Part shown: piece after piece, positions 9,031-17,893 of the stretch
How positions within the stretch are numbered: the first letter of the stretch is position 1
Layout: each line of letters begins with the position of its first letter
NCBI RefSeq assembly: GCF_900184265.1
Contig: NZ_FXXA01000002.1
Coordinates: 434,001-498,000, forward strand
Direction of reading: 5' to 3'
Length of the DNA stretch: 64,000 bases
Source: Eggerthella timonensis
GTDB lineage: Bacteria > Actinomycetota > Coriobacteriia > Coriobacteriales > Eggerthellaceae
The notes under the pieces: generated by a model
The model's database searches: none
Seen by the model: only the letters and a program-made list of their open reading frames with translations
Told to the model about the DNA's origin: nothing
Program-made: the position numbers and the translations under genes

Positions 9031-9094
9031 GCGCAAACGACTTCCGAAGCACGAAGGGGGAGGCGCGAACGACTTCCGCAGCACGAAGGGGAGC
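9031..9094. repeat. 32-bp tandem duplication
   Basis: Two adjoining 32-base units share the core CGACTTCCG(A/C)AGCACGAAGG. They lie in the 656-base gap between the flavoprotein gene and galE, which also holds parS site 4 and a likely operator. No gene is apparent in the gap. Confidence 0.75.
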
Positions 9095-9122
9095 GAACGA
9101 ACGACCCGCTTGGACAAAATGG

Positions 9123-9183
9123 CGAGTATTCTTTATCCTCAATTTGGAATAATACTCGAAGCATCTTTTCTATCAGGGGTTAT
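9123..9183 (-). promoter_or_regulatory. Candidate operator/promoter region of the flavoprotein gene
   Basis: An inverted repeat CGAGTATT (9123-9130) / AATACTCG (9151-9158) flanks AT-rich sequence, and CAGGGGTTAT (9174-9183) is the complement of the word upstream of the LuxR gene. The region is the only AT-rich, promoter-like stretch upstream of the flavoprotein. No boxes are strong enough to name a start site. Confidence 0.45.
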
Positions 9184-9393
9184 GCAAACGCGGAATGTCC
9201 CATATGCAAATTCGGGTTAGAAATCTAGAGAAAACTCCCGTTTTTGTCCATGATCTTTTCAATCATATTTACCGAGCGGACATTCGCATCCGTAAGGGGC
9301 TCCCGCTGCCGGGCATGGTGCTTTTGACGAATTCACTCGCAGCAAGCGCTCCACCTGCTACCATGTCATCAAACAGTCCGGAGAGGAGCTTCA

Positions 9394-10545
9394 ATGGCGA
9401 ACAAAAGCTTGGCCAAAGACCATGCCGATATCTGCGTGCTCGTTACGGGCGGAGCCGGGTTCATCGGAAGCCACACCTGCGTCGAGCTGCTGGAACAGGG
9501 CTATCGCGTGGTCGTCGTGGACGACCTCAGCAACTCGAGCGAGCTCGCGCTCGATCGCGTACGGCAGATCACCGGCCTTGCCGCCGACGATGACCGCCTG
9601 ACCTTCTACGAGGCCAACATCCTCGATCGCGGGGCGCTCGATCGCATTTTCACCGAGAACGACGTGGACGCCATCATCCACTTCGCCGGCTTCAAAGCCG
9701 TGGGCGAAAGCGTGCAGAAGCCGCTCGAGTACTACTGGAACAACTTCGCCGGCACGCTGGCCTTGTGCGACGTGGCGCGCGACCACGACGTGAAGAACCT
9801 CGTGTTCTCGTCGAGCGCCACCGTGTACGGCGAGCCCGAGTTCATCCCCATCACCGAGGATTGCCCGAAGCACGACGCCACGAACCCCTACGGCTGGACG
9901 AAATCCATGCTCGAGCAGGTGCTCACCGACCTGTACGTGGGCGACAACGAGTGGAACGTCGTGCTGCTGCGCTACTTCAACCCCATCGGCGCGCACGAGA
10001 GCGGCCTGATCGGCGAAGATCCCAAGGGCATCCCCAACAACCTGCTGCCGTACGTTGCGCAGGTGGCCGTAGGCAAGCTGGAGAGCGTCGGCGTGTTCGG
10101 CGACGACTATCCCACGCACGACGGCACCGGCGTGCGCGATTACATCCACGTGGTGGACCTCGCACGCGGCCATGTGGCGGCGCTCGACTGGATGGGCGGC
10201 AAAGTTGGCACCGGCGAAGCGAAGACGGCAGGCACGATGGCCGGCGAGCCGGCCGCCGACGGCACGCGCCGCGGCGTGGGCATCTTCAACCTGGGAACCG
10301 GCACGGGCTCGAGCGTGCTCGACGTGGTGCACTCCTTCGAGCGCGCCTGCGGGCGAAAGCTGCCCTACGAGATCAAGCCACGCCGCGCGGGCGACGTGGC
10401 CGTGAACTACGCGGCCTGCGACAAGGCTCGCGACGAGCTGGGCTGGGTTGCGCAGTACGATCTCGACCGCATGTGCGTAGACGGTTGGCGCTGGCAATCT
10501 CAGAACCCGGACGGCTACGCCACGGCGGGAGAGGTTACGGCCTAG
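9394..10545 (+). CDS. galE: UDP-glucose 4-epimerase
   Basis: A 383-residue short-chain dehydrogenase-type enzyme interconverting UDP-glucose and UDP-galactose with bound NAD. It shows VTGGAGFIGSH (NAD-binding G-x2-G-x2-G), SSSATVYG, the catalytic YGWTK (Y-x3-K), RYFNPIGAH and GVRDYIHVVDLA. It is longer than the usual ~338 residues because of a ~12-residue N-terminal extension and a ~25-residue insertion before the GIFNLGTG segment. A GAGAGGAG box precedes the ATG. It converges on the diguanylate cyclase gene with a 4-base overlap. Confidence 0.94.
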   Translation: MANKSLAKDHADICVLVTGGAGFIGSHTCVELLEQGYRVVVVDDLSNSSELALDRVRQITGLAADDDRLTFYEANILDRGALDRIFTENDVDAIIHFAGFKAVGESVQKPLEYYWNNFAGTLALCDVARDHDVKNLVFSSSATVYGEPEFIPITEDCPKHDATNPYGWTKSMLEQVLTDLYVGDNEWNVVLLRYFNPIGAHESGLIGEDPKGIPNNLLPYVAQVAVGKLESVGVFGDDYPTHDGTGVRDYIHVVDLARGHVAALDWMGGKVGTGEAKTAGTMAGEPAADGTRRGVGIFNLGTGTGSSVLDVVHSFERACGRKLPYEIKPRRAGDVAVNYAACDKARDELGWVAQYDLDRMCVDGWRWQSQNPDGYATAGEVTA

Positions 10546-12392
10546 CCGCGTCCACCGTTCTTCTCGTCGTACATGGCCTGATCGGCCGCGTCGAACAGTT
10601 GTTGATAGGTGGCGCCGTCCTGCGGGTAGCGCGCCACCCCGACGCTCATGGCGATGGGCACGCCCAGCGAGCGCGAGGCTTCTGCGATCAGCGTTTCCAG
10701 AGCCTCGCGCTTCGCATCTATCACCGCATCGTCGTCGGCTCCCGCAAGGAACGCCACGAACTCGTCGCCGCCAACGCGTCCCACCGGATCGCGATGCCGG
10801 AACACGTCGAGCAGCGACCGCGCCACTCCTTCGAGCACGCGATCGCCCATGCTGTGGCCGTGCTCGTCGTTGATCTGCTTGAAGCGATCCATGTCGATGA
10901 CGAACAGCAATCCCTTGTCGGTGGCGGGCAACAGCGCAGCCATCTTCTCCTGGAACGTCACTTTGTTGAGCGTCTTGGTCAAACCGTCGATCTGCGATTT
11001 GCGCGTCAGCAATTCCTCGGTTTCACGCTGTTTCGTGATGTCGACGATCTTCCCTGCGGCCATGTAGGGCTGCGTTCCCTCGTACAGATAGCGGCACGTG
11101 AACGAGAACCAGCGGTACTCGCCGGAAAGAACCCGCGCGCGGCACGTGATGGTGCGCAACTCGTTCGGAGGCGCAGGCTGCTCGAACATCATATGCACGC
11201 GGTCGTAATCGTCTTCGAGGAAGTCGATGAGCGGAATGCCCTTGGCCAGATAGTCCTTCGCGGTCAACGAGCTGAGCGAGAACATCCCGCGCGCGTTCGG
11301 CGTGAGTTCCAAGGTGTCACGCGGATAGGAGTACTCGAACAGCACGGTATCGGAGAACTCGGCGAGCACTTCGTAGCGCTCGGCCGTGCGCCGTGCGCGA
11401 CGGCGGGCGCGACTGACGATCAGCGCAACCACAAGGCATGCTGCGGCGCTGATCACGATCAGAATTGCCGCGGTGATAACCGTTGATCGCAGGATACTTT
11501 CGGAATGCTCGGCCAGCGCGCTTTCCTGCGTGAAGTTGACGATGGTCCAGTCGTTCACATCGAGGCGGATGGACGTGAGGAACGTCATGAGTCCGTCACG
11601 TTTGCCTATGGCCACGGTTGCCACGTCGCGATCGTTCTCGATGGTCGAGCGAATATCGATAATCTGGTCTGCGGAAACACCCTTGCTGTCCAGAAGGTCG
11701 TACAGATTTTTGCCGTTGTCCTGCTCATAGCGTTCCGAAACTGAGACGACGGTGCCGTCGCCTTTGATCAGCAGGGTTCCCAGCAGCGTTACCTGCGAGC
11801 TCAGCTGGCTCGTTTCCAACAGCTTCTCGGCCTTCACGATGCTGCGCAGCGCGCCCACCACGCGCCCGTCGCGCTCGATCGGCTCGGCGATGCTGAAATA
11901 GTAGCCGTTCAAGCGGTTCGATTTACGCACATCGGACACCACGGTCTCGCCCGCCTTCAAACGATCAAGCGTATTGGCATCCCGCTCGTTGGGGTTGCTT
12001 TCAACACCCGCTTCGAGCGCTTCGATAGGCGCGTACGTGATCTGGAAGGATCCCTGCTCGTTCCACTCTTCCAGATACGACGTGAACGTGGAGCCCGTCA
12101 GATCGACGTCGGGAGACTCAGCAAGCACGCGCATCGTGGAGATAGTGGAGCTCACTTCGCCGATGAACGACTCGACTTCCACTTTTTGCGCGGCCGTGTA
12201 ATCGTTCATGCTGTCGCTTGCAAGTTCGTAGAACTCATCGCTCAGCGCGTTGGAATAGGCATGGAAGATCGCGTACACCACGAGGCCCACCACCGCGATG
12301 GAAACGAGCACGACGAGCACAGAGCGCAACGAGGCCGAGGAGCGAGCGTCCTGTCGTTCTTTCGTGTGTTCGTGATTGTGTGCGCCGCTCAT
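10542..12392 (-). CDS. Membrane-bound diguanylate cyclase with extracytoplasmic sensor and PAS domain
   Basis: 616 residues: a transmembrane helix near 24-46, a ~250-residue external Cache-like sensor, a second helix near 300-325, a PAS-type domain, and a C-terminal GGDEF domain with intact VGGDEF. RHRD five residues before GGDEF matches the RxxD inhibitory site, so product feedback is expected. It should make cyclic di-GMP from two GTP in response to an external ligand. There is no EAL domain. Confidence 0.9.
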   Translation of the reverse strand: MSGAHNHEHTKERQDARSSASLRSVLVVLVSIAVVGLVVYAIFHAYSNALSDEFYELASDSMNDYTAAQKVEVESFIGEVSSTISTMRVLAESPDVDLTGSTFTSYLEEWNEQGSFQITYAPIEALEAGVESNPNERDANTLDRLKAGETVVSDVRKSNRLNGYYFSIAEPIERDGRVVGALRSIVKAEKLLETSQLSSQVTLLGTLLIKGDGTVVSVSERYEQDNGKNLYDLLDSKGVSADQIIDIRSTIENDRDVATVAIGKRDGLMTFLTSIRLDVNDWTIVNFTQESALAEHSESILRSTVITAAILIVISAAACLVVALIVSRARRRARRTAERYEVLAEFSDTVLFEYSYPRDTLELTPNARGMFSLSSLTAKDYLAKGIPLIDFLEDDYDRVHMMFEQPAPPNELRTITCRARVLSGEYRWFSFTCRYLYEGTQPYMAAGKIVDITKQRETEELLTRKSQIDGLTKTLNKVTFQEKMAALLPATDKGLLFVIDMDRFKQINDEHGHSMGDRVLEGVARSLLDVFRHRDPVGRVGGDEFVAFLAGADDDAVIDAKREALETLIAEASRSLGVPIAMSVGVARYPQDGATYQQLFDAADQAMYDEKNGGRG

Positions 12393-12519
12393 GATTCGCT
12401 AGTATCCCCCAAGGCTCGGGAAAACTCAAGGAACGAACCGAAGGTTGACGGCATGGTTGCAGAGCCGTCGAAAAAGCGGCACCGACCGAAGTCGACGCCG
12501 CTCACGTTTCCCGTATGCG

Positions 12520-14106
12520 CTAGGCTGCCGAGGCCGTTCCATCGTACGTGCCCGGATCGGTGTAACCTGGATCGGAGGTTCCGCCGCCGCCCGTGGTGGT
12601 GCCTGCCGTACCTTCGTCGTATCCGCCGGCTCCAGCGTCGCCGGTTCCCCCGGTGTTGTCGGTGTACCCATTGTCGACGTAGCCTCCGTTGTACGATCCG
12701 TCGCCCGTCGTCGGATCGACGTAACCGGGATCGTAGTAGCCGGAAGTGTCCGCGCCCGTGCCGACGCCCGTGCCGTATCCTGAATTGTCGTACGTGCCCG
12801 TCGTTCCACCGCCGGTGCTGCCCGTGGATTCGGGGATGTCCACGTTGCCAGTCGAAACGACCGTGCTCGGATCCTCGCCCGCCTCGACCAGCTTCATCAT
12901 TTCCTTGGTGGCCACGGGATCGTTGATGACATAGGACACGTCGCCGATCATCGCGGTGGTCGAGGGCACCATCGCCGAGTAGATGGTGAGGTCGCCTTCG
13001 TCCTGGAATTGCTGGGCGAGCGCGACGATGTCGCCCACCGCCAAGTCGGTGGTAACGCACTGAGATGCCGCTTGGACGGCGCCCAGCAAGTCGGTGGCGT
13101 TCAGATCCAGCACCTTGTTGACGATGGCCATGATCAGCTTGCGCTGATTCGCCGTGCGCGTGAAGTCGCCATCGGCGTAGGCGCGGCTGCGCGCGAACAC
13201 GAGGGCCTCGTTGCCGTTGAGGTGCTGCTCGCCCTCCTCGATGATGACGCGCGGCCACTCGGGATGCGCCGACGTGCCGTCCGCATCGGGGTCGTCCACG
13301 CGCTCGCTGACTTCGACGTCCACGCCGCCCACGGCATCGACCAAATCCTTCAACTTGCCGAAGTTCACTTCGGCGTAATGCGAGATCTCGACGTTCAGCA
13401 GCTGGTTCGCCTCGCGAATGGCGCCCGCTGCCCCATCGTACGCGTAGGCGGCGTTGAACTTGTTCGTGCCGTACCCGTCGATCTCGATCTTCGTATCGCG
13501 AGGGATGGACACCATCGTCGCTTGGTTTTTCTCGGGGTCGATGCGCACCACGATGTTCGTGTCGGAGCGGTGCATGTCCTCGGTGCTGTCCTCGGCTTCG
13601 TCGGTGCCGATCAGCATCATGTAGAACGGCTCGGTGAACGTCATGTCCTTGTCGGCCTTGAGGGTGTCGTTGATGGCCATAATCTCTTCGTCGGACTTGT
13701 TTCCCTTGGTCAGCTGATCGTTGATGGAGTTCTTCCACAGAGCGAACGCAGATCCTCCGCCGACGGCCACCACGAGGACGGCGATGATCACGCCGAGTGC
13801 GATCTTCTTGCCGCGACCCGATTTCTTGCGAGCGGCGGAATAGTTCGGGTTGTTGCGCGAGTACTGGCTTGCCGCGGTCTGACGCTCGTATGCGCCGTTC
13901 GCGCCCGCACCCTGGCTGCCAGGGGTATACGCCGGCCGATACGAAGAACTATCGCCATAGGCGTCGCGAGAGAAAGCGGCCGCCTGATCGCGCGGGGCGA
14001 TGCGGCCCGATTGCGCGGCTCGTGCCGAACGCACGGCGCGCGCCGACTGGGGAGCTCGCGAAGAGCGCGCCTCTTTGCGGTTCGTTCGTGAGTTTCTTGA
14101 CGCCAT
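12520..14106 (-). CDS. LytR-CpsA-Psr family cell-wall ligase with Gly/Tyr/Thr-rich tail
   Basis: 528 residues: a cytoplasmic Arg/Ser-rich N-terminus, one membrane helix, then an external LCP domain (MMLIGTDEAED, RSDTNIVVRI, SIPRDTKIE, FARSRAYADGDFTRTANQ). LCP enzymes transfer undecaprenyl-phosphate-linked glycans to peptidoglycan or to glycoprotein. The last ~120 residues are low complexity, rich in Gly, Tyr, Asp, Pro and Thr, and probably thread the wall. The ATG at 14106 follows GGAGGAG; longer in-frame starts lack a box. Confidence 0.9.
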   Translation of the reverse strand: MASRNSRTNRKEARSSRAPQSARAVRSARAAQSGRIAPRDQAAAFSRDAYGDSSSYRPAYTPGSQGAGANGAYERQTAASQYSRNNPNYSAARKKSGRGKKIALGVIIAVLVVAVGGGSAFALWKNSINDQLTKGNKSDEEIMAINDTLKADKDMTFTEPFYMMLIGTDEAEDSTEDMHRSDTNIVVRIDPEKNQATMVSIPRDTKIEIDGYGTNKFNAAYAYDGAAGAIREANQLLNVEISHYAEVNFGKLKDLVDAVGGVDVEVSERVDDPDADGTSAHPEWPRVIIEEGEQHLNGNEALVFARSRAYADGDFTRTANQRKLIMAIVNKVLDLNATDLLGAVQAASQCVTTDLAVGDIVALAQQFQDEGDLTIYSAMVPSTTAMIGDVSYVINDPVATKEMMKLVEAGEDPSTVVSTGNVDIPESTGSTGGGTTGTYDNSGYGTGVGTGADTSGYYDPGYVDPTTGDGSYNGGYVDNGYTDNTGGTGDAGAGGYDEGTAGTTTGGGGTSDPGYTDPGTYDGTASAA

Positions 14107-14323
14107 ATGGTCTCCTCCGCTTACCATCCGGGAGCGATAGGAACCTGTCATTTTCCGAGATGGTACGCATAAATTCATCACGTATGGAACATATTGTAAC
14201 ATCGTTGACCGCTCACCATAAAAATGGCACGGGCTAGGTACAAAGCGCACATTTTCTAAAAATGAACCGAAACGTATTCAGGCGGTTACAGCCTTATCCG
14301 CGCGCGCCGGTACTCTAGAGAGC

Positions 14324-14665
14324 ATGCAAGCCGAGCGCGAACATAGTCCGGTCAATGATGACGAGCCTGATCAGAGCAGGTTCTCGCCCGTGCTGGGAGA
14401 GAACGTCAGGCGCATGCGCTCGTACAGCAACATCACCAAAACGCGCCTCGCGCTCATGGTGGAGATCGGGCGCCCGCTTCTCAACAAAATCGAGAACGGG
14501 ACGGCCGACATACGGCTGTCGGTCATCACGAAGCTGGCCGACTCCCTCGCCACGACGCCGGACTTCCTGCTGACGAAGCACAGCGACGAAGGCATTCGGG
14601 CCGAGATCGAGCACCGGAAAGCCAACGCGCCTGCCGCCGTCCCACGTCATGCGCGGCTTTACTGA
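14324..14665 (+). CDS. Small XRE-family transcriptional regulator
   Basis: A 113-residue protein with an XRE-type helix-turn-helix at about 25-85 (LGENVRRMRSYSNITKTRLA, then LLNKIENGTADIRLSVITKLADSL). No sensor domain is visible. Its 3' end overlaps the convergent VanZ-like gene by 7 bases. The target is unknown. Confidence 0.8.
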   Translation: MQAEREHSPVNDDEPDQSRFSPVLGENVRRMRSYSNITKTRLALMVEIGRPLLNKIENGTADIRLSVITKLADSLATTPDFLLTKHSDEGIRAEIEHRKANAPAAVPRHARLY

Positions 14666-15150
14666 GGACGAACGCCCCCGTCCGAACGCTTGCGCAGCAC
14701 CGCATACGCGATACCCGAACCCAGCGTGGCTCCTGCGGTGTCCACCATCCAGTCGACCGGATCGCACATGCGCTCGGGCACGAACAGCTGGTGGATTTCG
14801 TCGCTCACCCCGTACAAGCTCGCGCACGCGATGGCGATGAGGCACGCCCGACGCAACGGCATGTGGCAGCGCAACGCATTGGCCAGCAGTGCGCCGAACA
14901 CCGTGTACTCGCAGAAGTGCGCGATGGACGAGAGCACGTCCACGCCCGGCCCCAACAGCTGCGCCTGCACGGCCTGCATCGCCTGGTAGATGCTCGAGAA
15001 GATGCCGAGCCCCGTGTTGAGCCCCGTGCTCGTGTTCGATGACATGAAGAAGATGAAACACGCCCACGCCACCACGAGCGCCCAGCTGGCGGCAGCGAAC
15101 TTCTTCGACGGCTTCACGCGCTGCGTCCGATCCTCCACGCGACCCGCCAC
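14659..15150 (-). CDS. VanZ-like membrane protein
   Basis: A 163-residue protein with four hydrophobic segments and the VanZ pattern: KxxHFxEY-like AHFCEYTVFGALLANAL, then GVSDEIHQLFVPERMCDPVDWMVDTAGATLG. VanZ relatives are linked to low-level teicoplanin resistance, but most chromosomal copies have unknown roles. It starts with GTG immediately after the stop codon of the HAD phosphatase, so the two are co-transcribed and translationally coupled. Confidence 0.85.
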   Translation of the reverse strand: MAGRVEDRTQRVKPSKKFAAASWALVVAWACFIFFMSSNTSTGLNTGLGIFSSIYQAMQAVQAQLLGPGVDVLSSIAHFCEYTVFGALLANALRCHMPLRRACLIAIACASLYGVSDEIHQLFVPERMCDPVDWMVDTAGATLGSGIAYAVLRKRSDGGVRPQ

Positions 15151-15807
15151 CTAGCGCGCATCCACGAGCTGCAGCAGCTCGCGCGCGTCTTCGATGACAA
15201 GGTCGGCTCCCGCTTCGCGCAGAGCGTCCGCATGGTGGTAACCCCACGCCACGCCGACGGCGAACGTGCCGGCGTTGCGCGACACCGCCACATCTCCCGG
15301 CGAGTCTCCCACGTACGCCGTGCGATCCGGCACGGAGCCCAGCTCGGCGATGGAGCGCAGCAGCCCCGTGGGGTCCGGCTTGCGCGGAATGTCCGCGCGT
15401 TCGCCGTACTGCACGGCGAACAGGTTGGGGAGGTAAGCGTCGATCACGTCGTGTACGCCCTGGTCGAACTTGTTGGACAGCACGCCCAAGCCGATGCCGC
15501 GCCGTGAGAGCTCGGCGAGCGTTTCCTCCATGTGCGGGTAGGGCTTCGTCAGCTTGTTCCCGATGACGGGGTACAGCTCCATCCAACGGCGCATGGCAGC
15601 CTCGGCCTGCTCGGGAGTCGCGTCGGCCGGAACGGCCTGATACATGAGCGCGCGGGCGCCGTTGCCCACGAAGCTGTGAACCTCATCGGTTGTGCGACTG
15701 GGGAACCCCTGCTCGTTGAGGGCGGCGTTCGTCAACACCACCAAATCAGGCAGCGTATCGAGCAACGTGCCGTCGAGGTCGAACACCAGCGTATCGAACC
15801 GATCCAT
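15151..15807 (-). CDS. HAD-family phosphatase, phosphoglycolate phosphatase-like
   Basis: 218 residues with the HAD motifs: FDLDGTLLDT (nucleophile and acid Asp), GVLSNK, and the C-terminal YVGDSPGDVAVSRNAG. The helical cap lies between motifs I and II. Phosphoglycolate or a related small phosphate is the likely substrate, though HAD specificity is hard to predict. The ATG at 15807 follows GAGGTGATGAG. It is transcribed with the VanZ-like gene. Confidence 0.87.
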   Translation of the reverse strand: MDRFDTLVFDLDGTLLDTLPDLVVLTNAALNEQGFPSRTTDEVHSFVGNGARALMYQAVPADATPEQAEAAMRRWMELYPVIGNKLTKPYPHMEETLAELSRRGIGLGVLSNKFDQGVHDVIDAYLPNLFAVQYGERADIPRKPDPTGLLRSIAELGSVPDRTAYVGDSPGDVAVSRNAGTFAVGVAWGYHHADALREAGADLVIEDARELLQLVDAR

Positions 15808-15829
15808 CTCATCACCTCGCGATATGAAA

Positions 15830-15851
15830 AATCCAAGCCGAAGCTTGGATT
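15830..15851 (-). terminator. Terminator behind the tRNA-Gly 3' half
   Basis: AATCCAAGC, TTCG loop, GCTTGGATT and a T run on the minus strand: a textbook intrinsic terminator 9 bases after the encoded CCA. It indicates that the half tRNA next to it was once a complete transcribed gene. Confidence 0.85.
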
Positions 15852-15860
15852 GTAGGTTCA

Positions 15861-15907
15861 TGGAGCGGGTGACGGGACTCGAACCCGCGAATACAAGCTT
15901 GGGAAGC
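15861..15907 (-). pseudogene. 3' half of a tRNA-Gly(CCC): likely left junction of the ICE
   Basis: The minus strand reads from the anticodon loop (TTCCCAA) through a proper T arm (GCGGG-TTCGAGT-CCCGT) to the acceptor strand CACCCGC-TCCA. No GCGGGTG acceptor partner or D arm exists upstream, so the gene is split at the anticodon stem. Beyond 15907 the sequence drops in GC. It shares the 12-bp block AGCTTGGGAAGC (plus strand) with the intact tRNA at 16095-16169, although the two tRNAs differ elsewhere. I infer that the element's crossover lies in this block. Confidence 0.7.
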
Positions 15908-16055
15908 CACAACGCTGCTTGGTTCAGTGCTACCCAAATTTCCCGTCTGACCTCGCTTCTTACATTTACCGGTTTTCATTCTACCAAAAATACTGGACGA
16001 AATACTGGAAAACTCGGGGCGTTTTCAAATGGATCAATTCTTCGCCAATCAAACA

Positions 16056-16083
16056 CGAAAGTCGCCTTGACGGGCGACTTTCG
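16056..16083 (-). terminator. Terminator of tRNA-Gly(CCC)
   Basis: An 11-bp stem (CGAAAGTCGCC and complement) with a 6-base loop, 12 bases past the tRNA 3' end and followed by TGTTTGATT on the minus strand. Confidence 0.8.
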
Positions 16084-16094
16084 ATCAAAAGCTA

Positions 16095-16169
16095 TGGAGC
16101 GGGCGACGAGAATCGAACTCGCGTGTGCAGCTTGGGAAGCTGCCGTAATAACCATTATACGACGCCCGC
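16095..16169 (-). tRNA. tRNA-Gly (anticodon CCC), CCA encoded
   Basis: A full cloverleaf: acceptor GCGGGCG/CGCCCGC, anticodon arm GCAGC-TTCCCAA-GCTGC with anticodon CCC, T arm GCGAG-TTCGATT-CTCGT, discriminator T and encoded CCA. It sits between the half tRNA and the integrase gene. If the half tRNA marks the ICE end, this intact copy may be carried by the ICE and replace the split gene. Confidence 0.93.
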
Positions 16170-16239
16170 ATGGGAACGAATTATAACCTTACCTTGTCCT
16201 TTCTTGGAAGAACTTTGGCGAATATTCCATCTATATATG

Positions 16240-17616
16240 TTAGGCGGCCCGTCTCAGGTAGTTCATGTACCTCGTCCCGATGCCGAGCCCCGTGTTCGGC
16301 ACGTAGCCCGCATAGAGGTCCAGCGTGTAGGCCGAGCTCGCATGGCCCATGAGCACCGACACCGTCTTGATGTTCTCGCCGTTGGCGAGGTTCAAGGTGG
16401 CGAAGGTGTGGCGCAGGGCATAGGGCCGCACGCCCTCGAAGCCGACTTTCCTGGCGAACTCGTCCCAATTCCTCTTCCAGTTCTGATATGACCAGACCGT
16501 GATGCCGGGAGAGCAAAGGGGCATGTTCATGGTCGGCCTGAGGCCCATTTCCCGCATCAGCTTGGACTTCAGCTCTATCCACAGCTTCGCGACGTCCGCA
16601 GTGTAGGCGTCGACGGGGACCGAGCGCCGGGAGGCATCGGACTTGGGGTAGTCGATGATCTCCTTCCCGTCGCGGCTGACCACGCTCGTGATCTTGATGA
16701 CGGTCTCGTCCTCACCGAAGATGATGTTGCCCGTGCGCACCGCGAGCATCTCCTCCGGCCGCATCCCGGTGTTGAGGAGCAGCAGGAGGCTCAACTTCAA
16801 GAAGCCGACCGCCAGCAGCTCTACCTCGTGCAGGAAGCGCGCGGCGTCGTCGGCCATGAGTGGGTCGATGAGCGGCTTGCTCTTCTTGAACACGCGGGTG
16901 AGGAACTTCGCCTTGGCCACGTTCTTCGCGATGTCCTCTTTCTCCAGGGCGTAGTTCATGACCTCGCGCAGGAACTTGAGGATCTTCGCCTGCTTGTCCG
17001 GGCCCGCCACCCTAAGGGGCTTGAAGGGCTTAGCGAGTGACCCGTGCCTCTTGGCCCACTCGGCGGTCTTGCGGTTCTCCTCCCACGCCTTCTGGCGCTC
17101 GAGGGCCCACTTCTCCGACAGCTCGGGGACCTTGAGAAGGCAGTCCTCGATGTCGTCGGAGGTGACCTCGTTGATCGGGATGCTCCCGATGGTCGCGTTC
17201 ACGTACCTCGCGTTGGACGTCTCGTTCCTGATGGTTTCGGGAGATACCGAGCCGTTGCTGCGGATGGCGATGTAGCGCTCGATGTAGTCGCCGAGCGGCG
17301 TGGTGCAGAACTCCCCCTCACGCTGCCCGGCGTCCCGCCTCACCCATCCGCGCTCTTCCAGCCTTCTTTCGAGCTCTTCGTTCTTCTCGTCCTCGAACGC
17401 CCTCGCCTGCGCCTTGAGGTCGTCCTTCTTGTTGAGGGCGAACACGGTGCGCGTGAGCTTCCTCTTCCCGTCGAAGTAGGCCCGGTACTCTGCCGGCACC
17501 CTGATGGTGAGCTCGTAGGCGGTGGCCCTGGGGTCTTTGCGCCTGCGGCGCGGCAGCCCCTTCTTCTTGCGCGCCTCGTCCACGTTGTAGGGCTTGTCGC
17601 ATGCCAGCCTGCCCAA
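16240..17616 (-). CDS. int: ICE tyrosine recombinase (integrase)
   Basis: About 458 residues. The N-terminal third resembles the arm-binding region of Tn916-type integrases, followed by a SAM-like core-binding domain. The catalytic domain shows [10 protein letters not shown] (first Arg), ALRHTFATL (H-x-x-R) and [17 protein letters not shown] (His and nucleophile Tyr). It should integrate and excise the element at tRNA-Gly. I chose a TTG start at 17616 because GAGGAGG lies just upstream; a GTG at 17685 would overlap the excisionase gene. Integrase next to the tRNA is the usual ICE end layout. Confidence 0.92.
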   Translation of the reverse strand: MGRLACDKPYNVDEARKKKGLPRRRRKDPRATAYELTIRVPAEYRAYFDGKRKLTRTVFALNKKDDLKAQARAFEDEKNEELERRLEERGWVRRDAGQREGEFCTTPLGDYIERYIAIRSNGSVSPETIRNETSNARYVNATIGSIPINEVTSDDIEDCLLKVPELSEKWALERQKAWEENRKTAEWAKRHGSLAKPFKPLRVAGPDKQAKILKFLREVMNYALEKEDIAKNVAKAKFLTRVFKKSKPLIDPLMADDAARFLHEVELLAVGFLKLSLLLLLNTGMRPEEMLAVRTGNIIFGEDETVIKITSVVSRDGKEIIDYPKSDASRRSVPVDAYTADVAKLWIELKSKLMREMGLRPTMNMPLCSPGITVWSYQNWKRNWDEFARKVGFEGVRPYALRHTFATLNLANGENIKTVSVLMGHASSAYTLDLYAGYVPNTGLGIGTRYMNYLRRAA

Positions 17617-17629
17617 GGCAATCGCCTCC

Positions 17630-17893
17630 TCATTCCGCGCGGCGATCTTTGTAGAGGTAGTTGAGAAGCGCCAGCTTCGGCACAAGCCAGCGAACCCCGA
17701 TGCGGCACCCCCGCATCTCGTCGCGGGCGAGCAGCTTGCGTATCTCCTGGCTCGTCGTGCCCGTGAACGCGGCCACCTGGTCTGGCGTCATCATGTAGGG
17801 GTAACCGTTGAGCATGAACAGGTAGAGCCCGTCGGGGTCGGCCGCTACGAGCCGGTCTTCGTCAACTTCCACCTCGCCGCAGTTTCCGTCCAT
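17630..17893 (-). CDS. xis: Excisionase / small helix-turn-helix protein
   Basis: 87 residues starting MDGNCGEVEVDEDRL, with a MerR-like winged helix (MTPDQVAAFTGTTSQEIRKLLARDEMRGCRIGVRWLVPKLALLNYL) of the kind found in Tn916-type Xis proteins and helix_turn_helix_17 domains. It lies 13 bases upstream of the integrase start. A strong AAAGGAGG box decides the start. It probably directs excision by bending the attachment site. Confidence 0.8.
   Translation of the reverse strand: MDGNCGEVEVDEDRLVAADPDGLYLFMLNGYPYMMTPDQVAAFTGTTSQEIRKLLARDEMRGCRIGVRWLVPKLALLNYLYKDRRAE

Noticed and set aside
9031-9094. CRISPR array
   Set aside because: Only two adjoining 32-base units without spacers and no cas genes; it is a simple tandem duplication.
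15861-15935. A second complete tRNA-Gly
   Set aside because: The T arm, acceptor strand and anticodon loop fit, but the upstream bases give no GCGGGTG acceptor partner and no D stem. Only two base pairs of the anticodon stem form.
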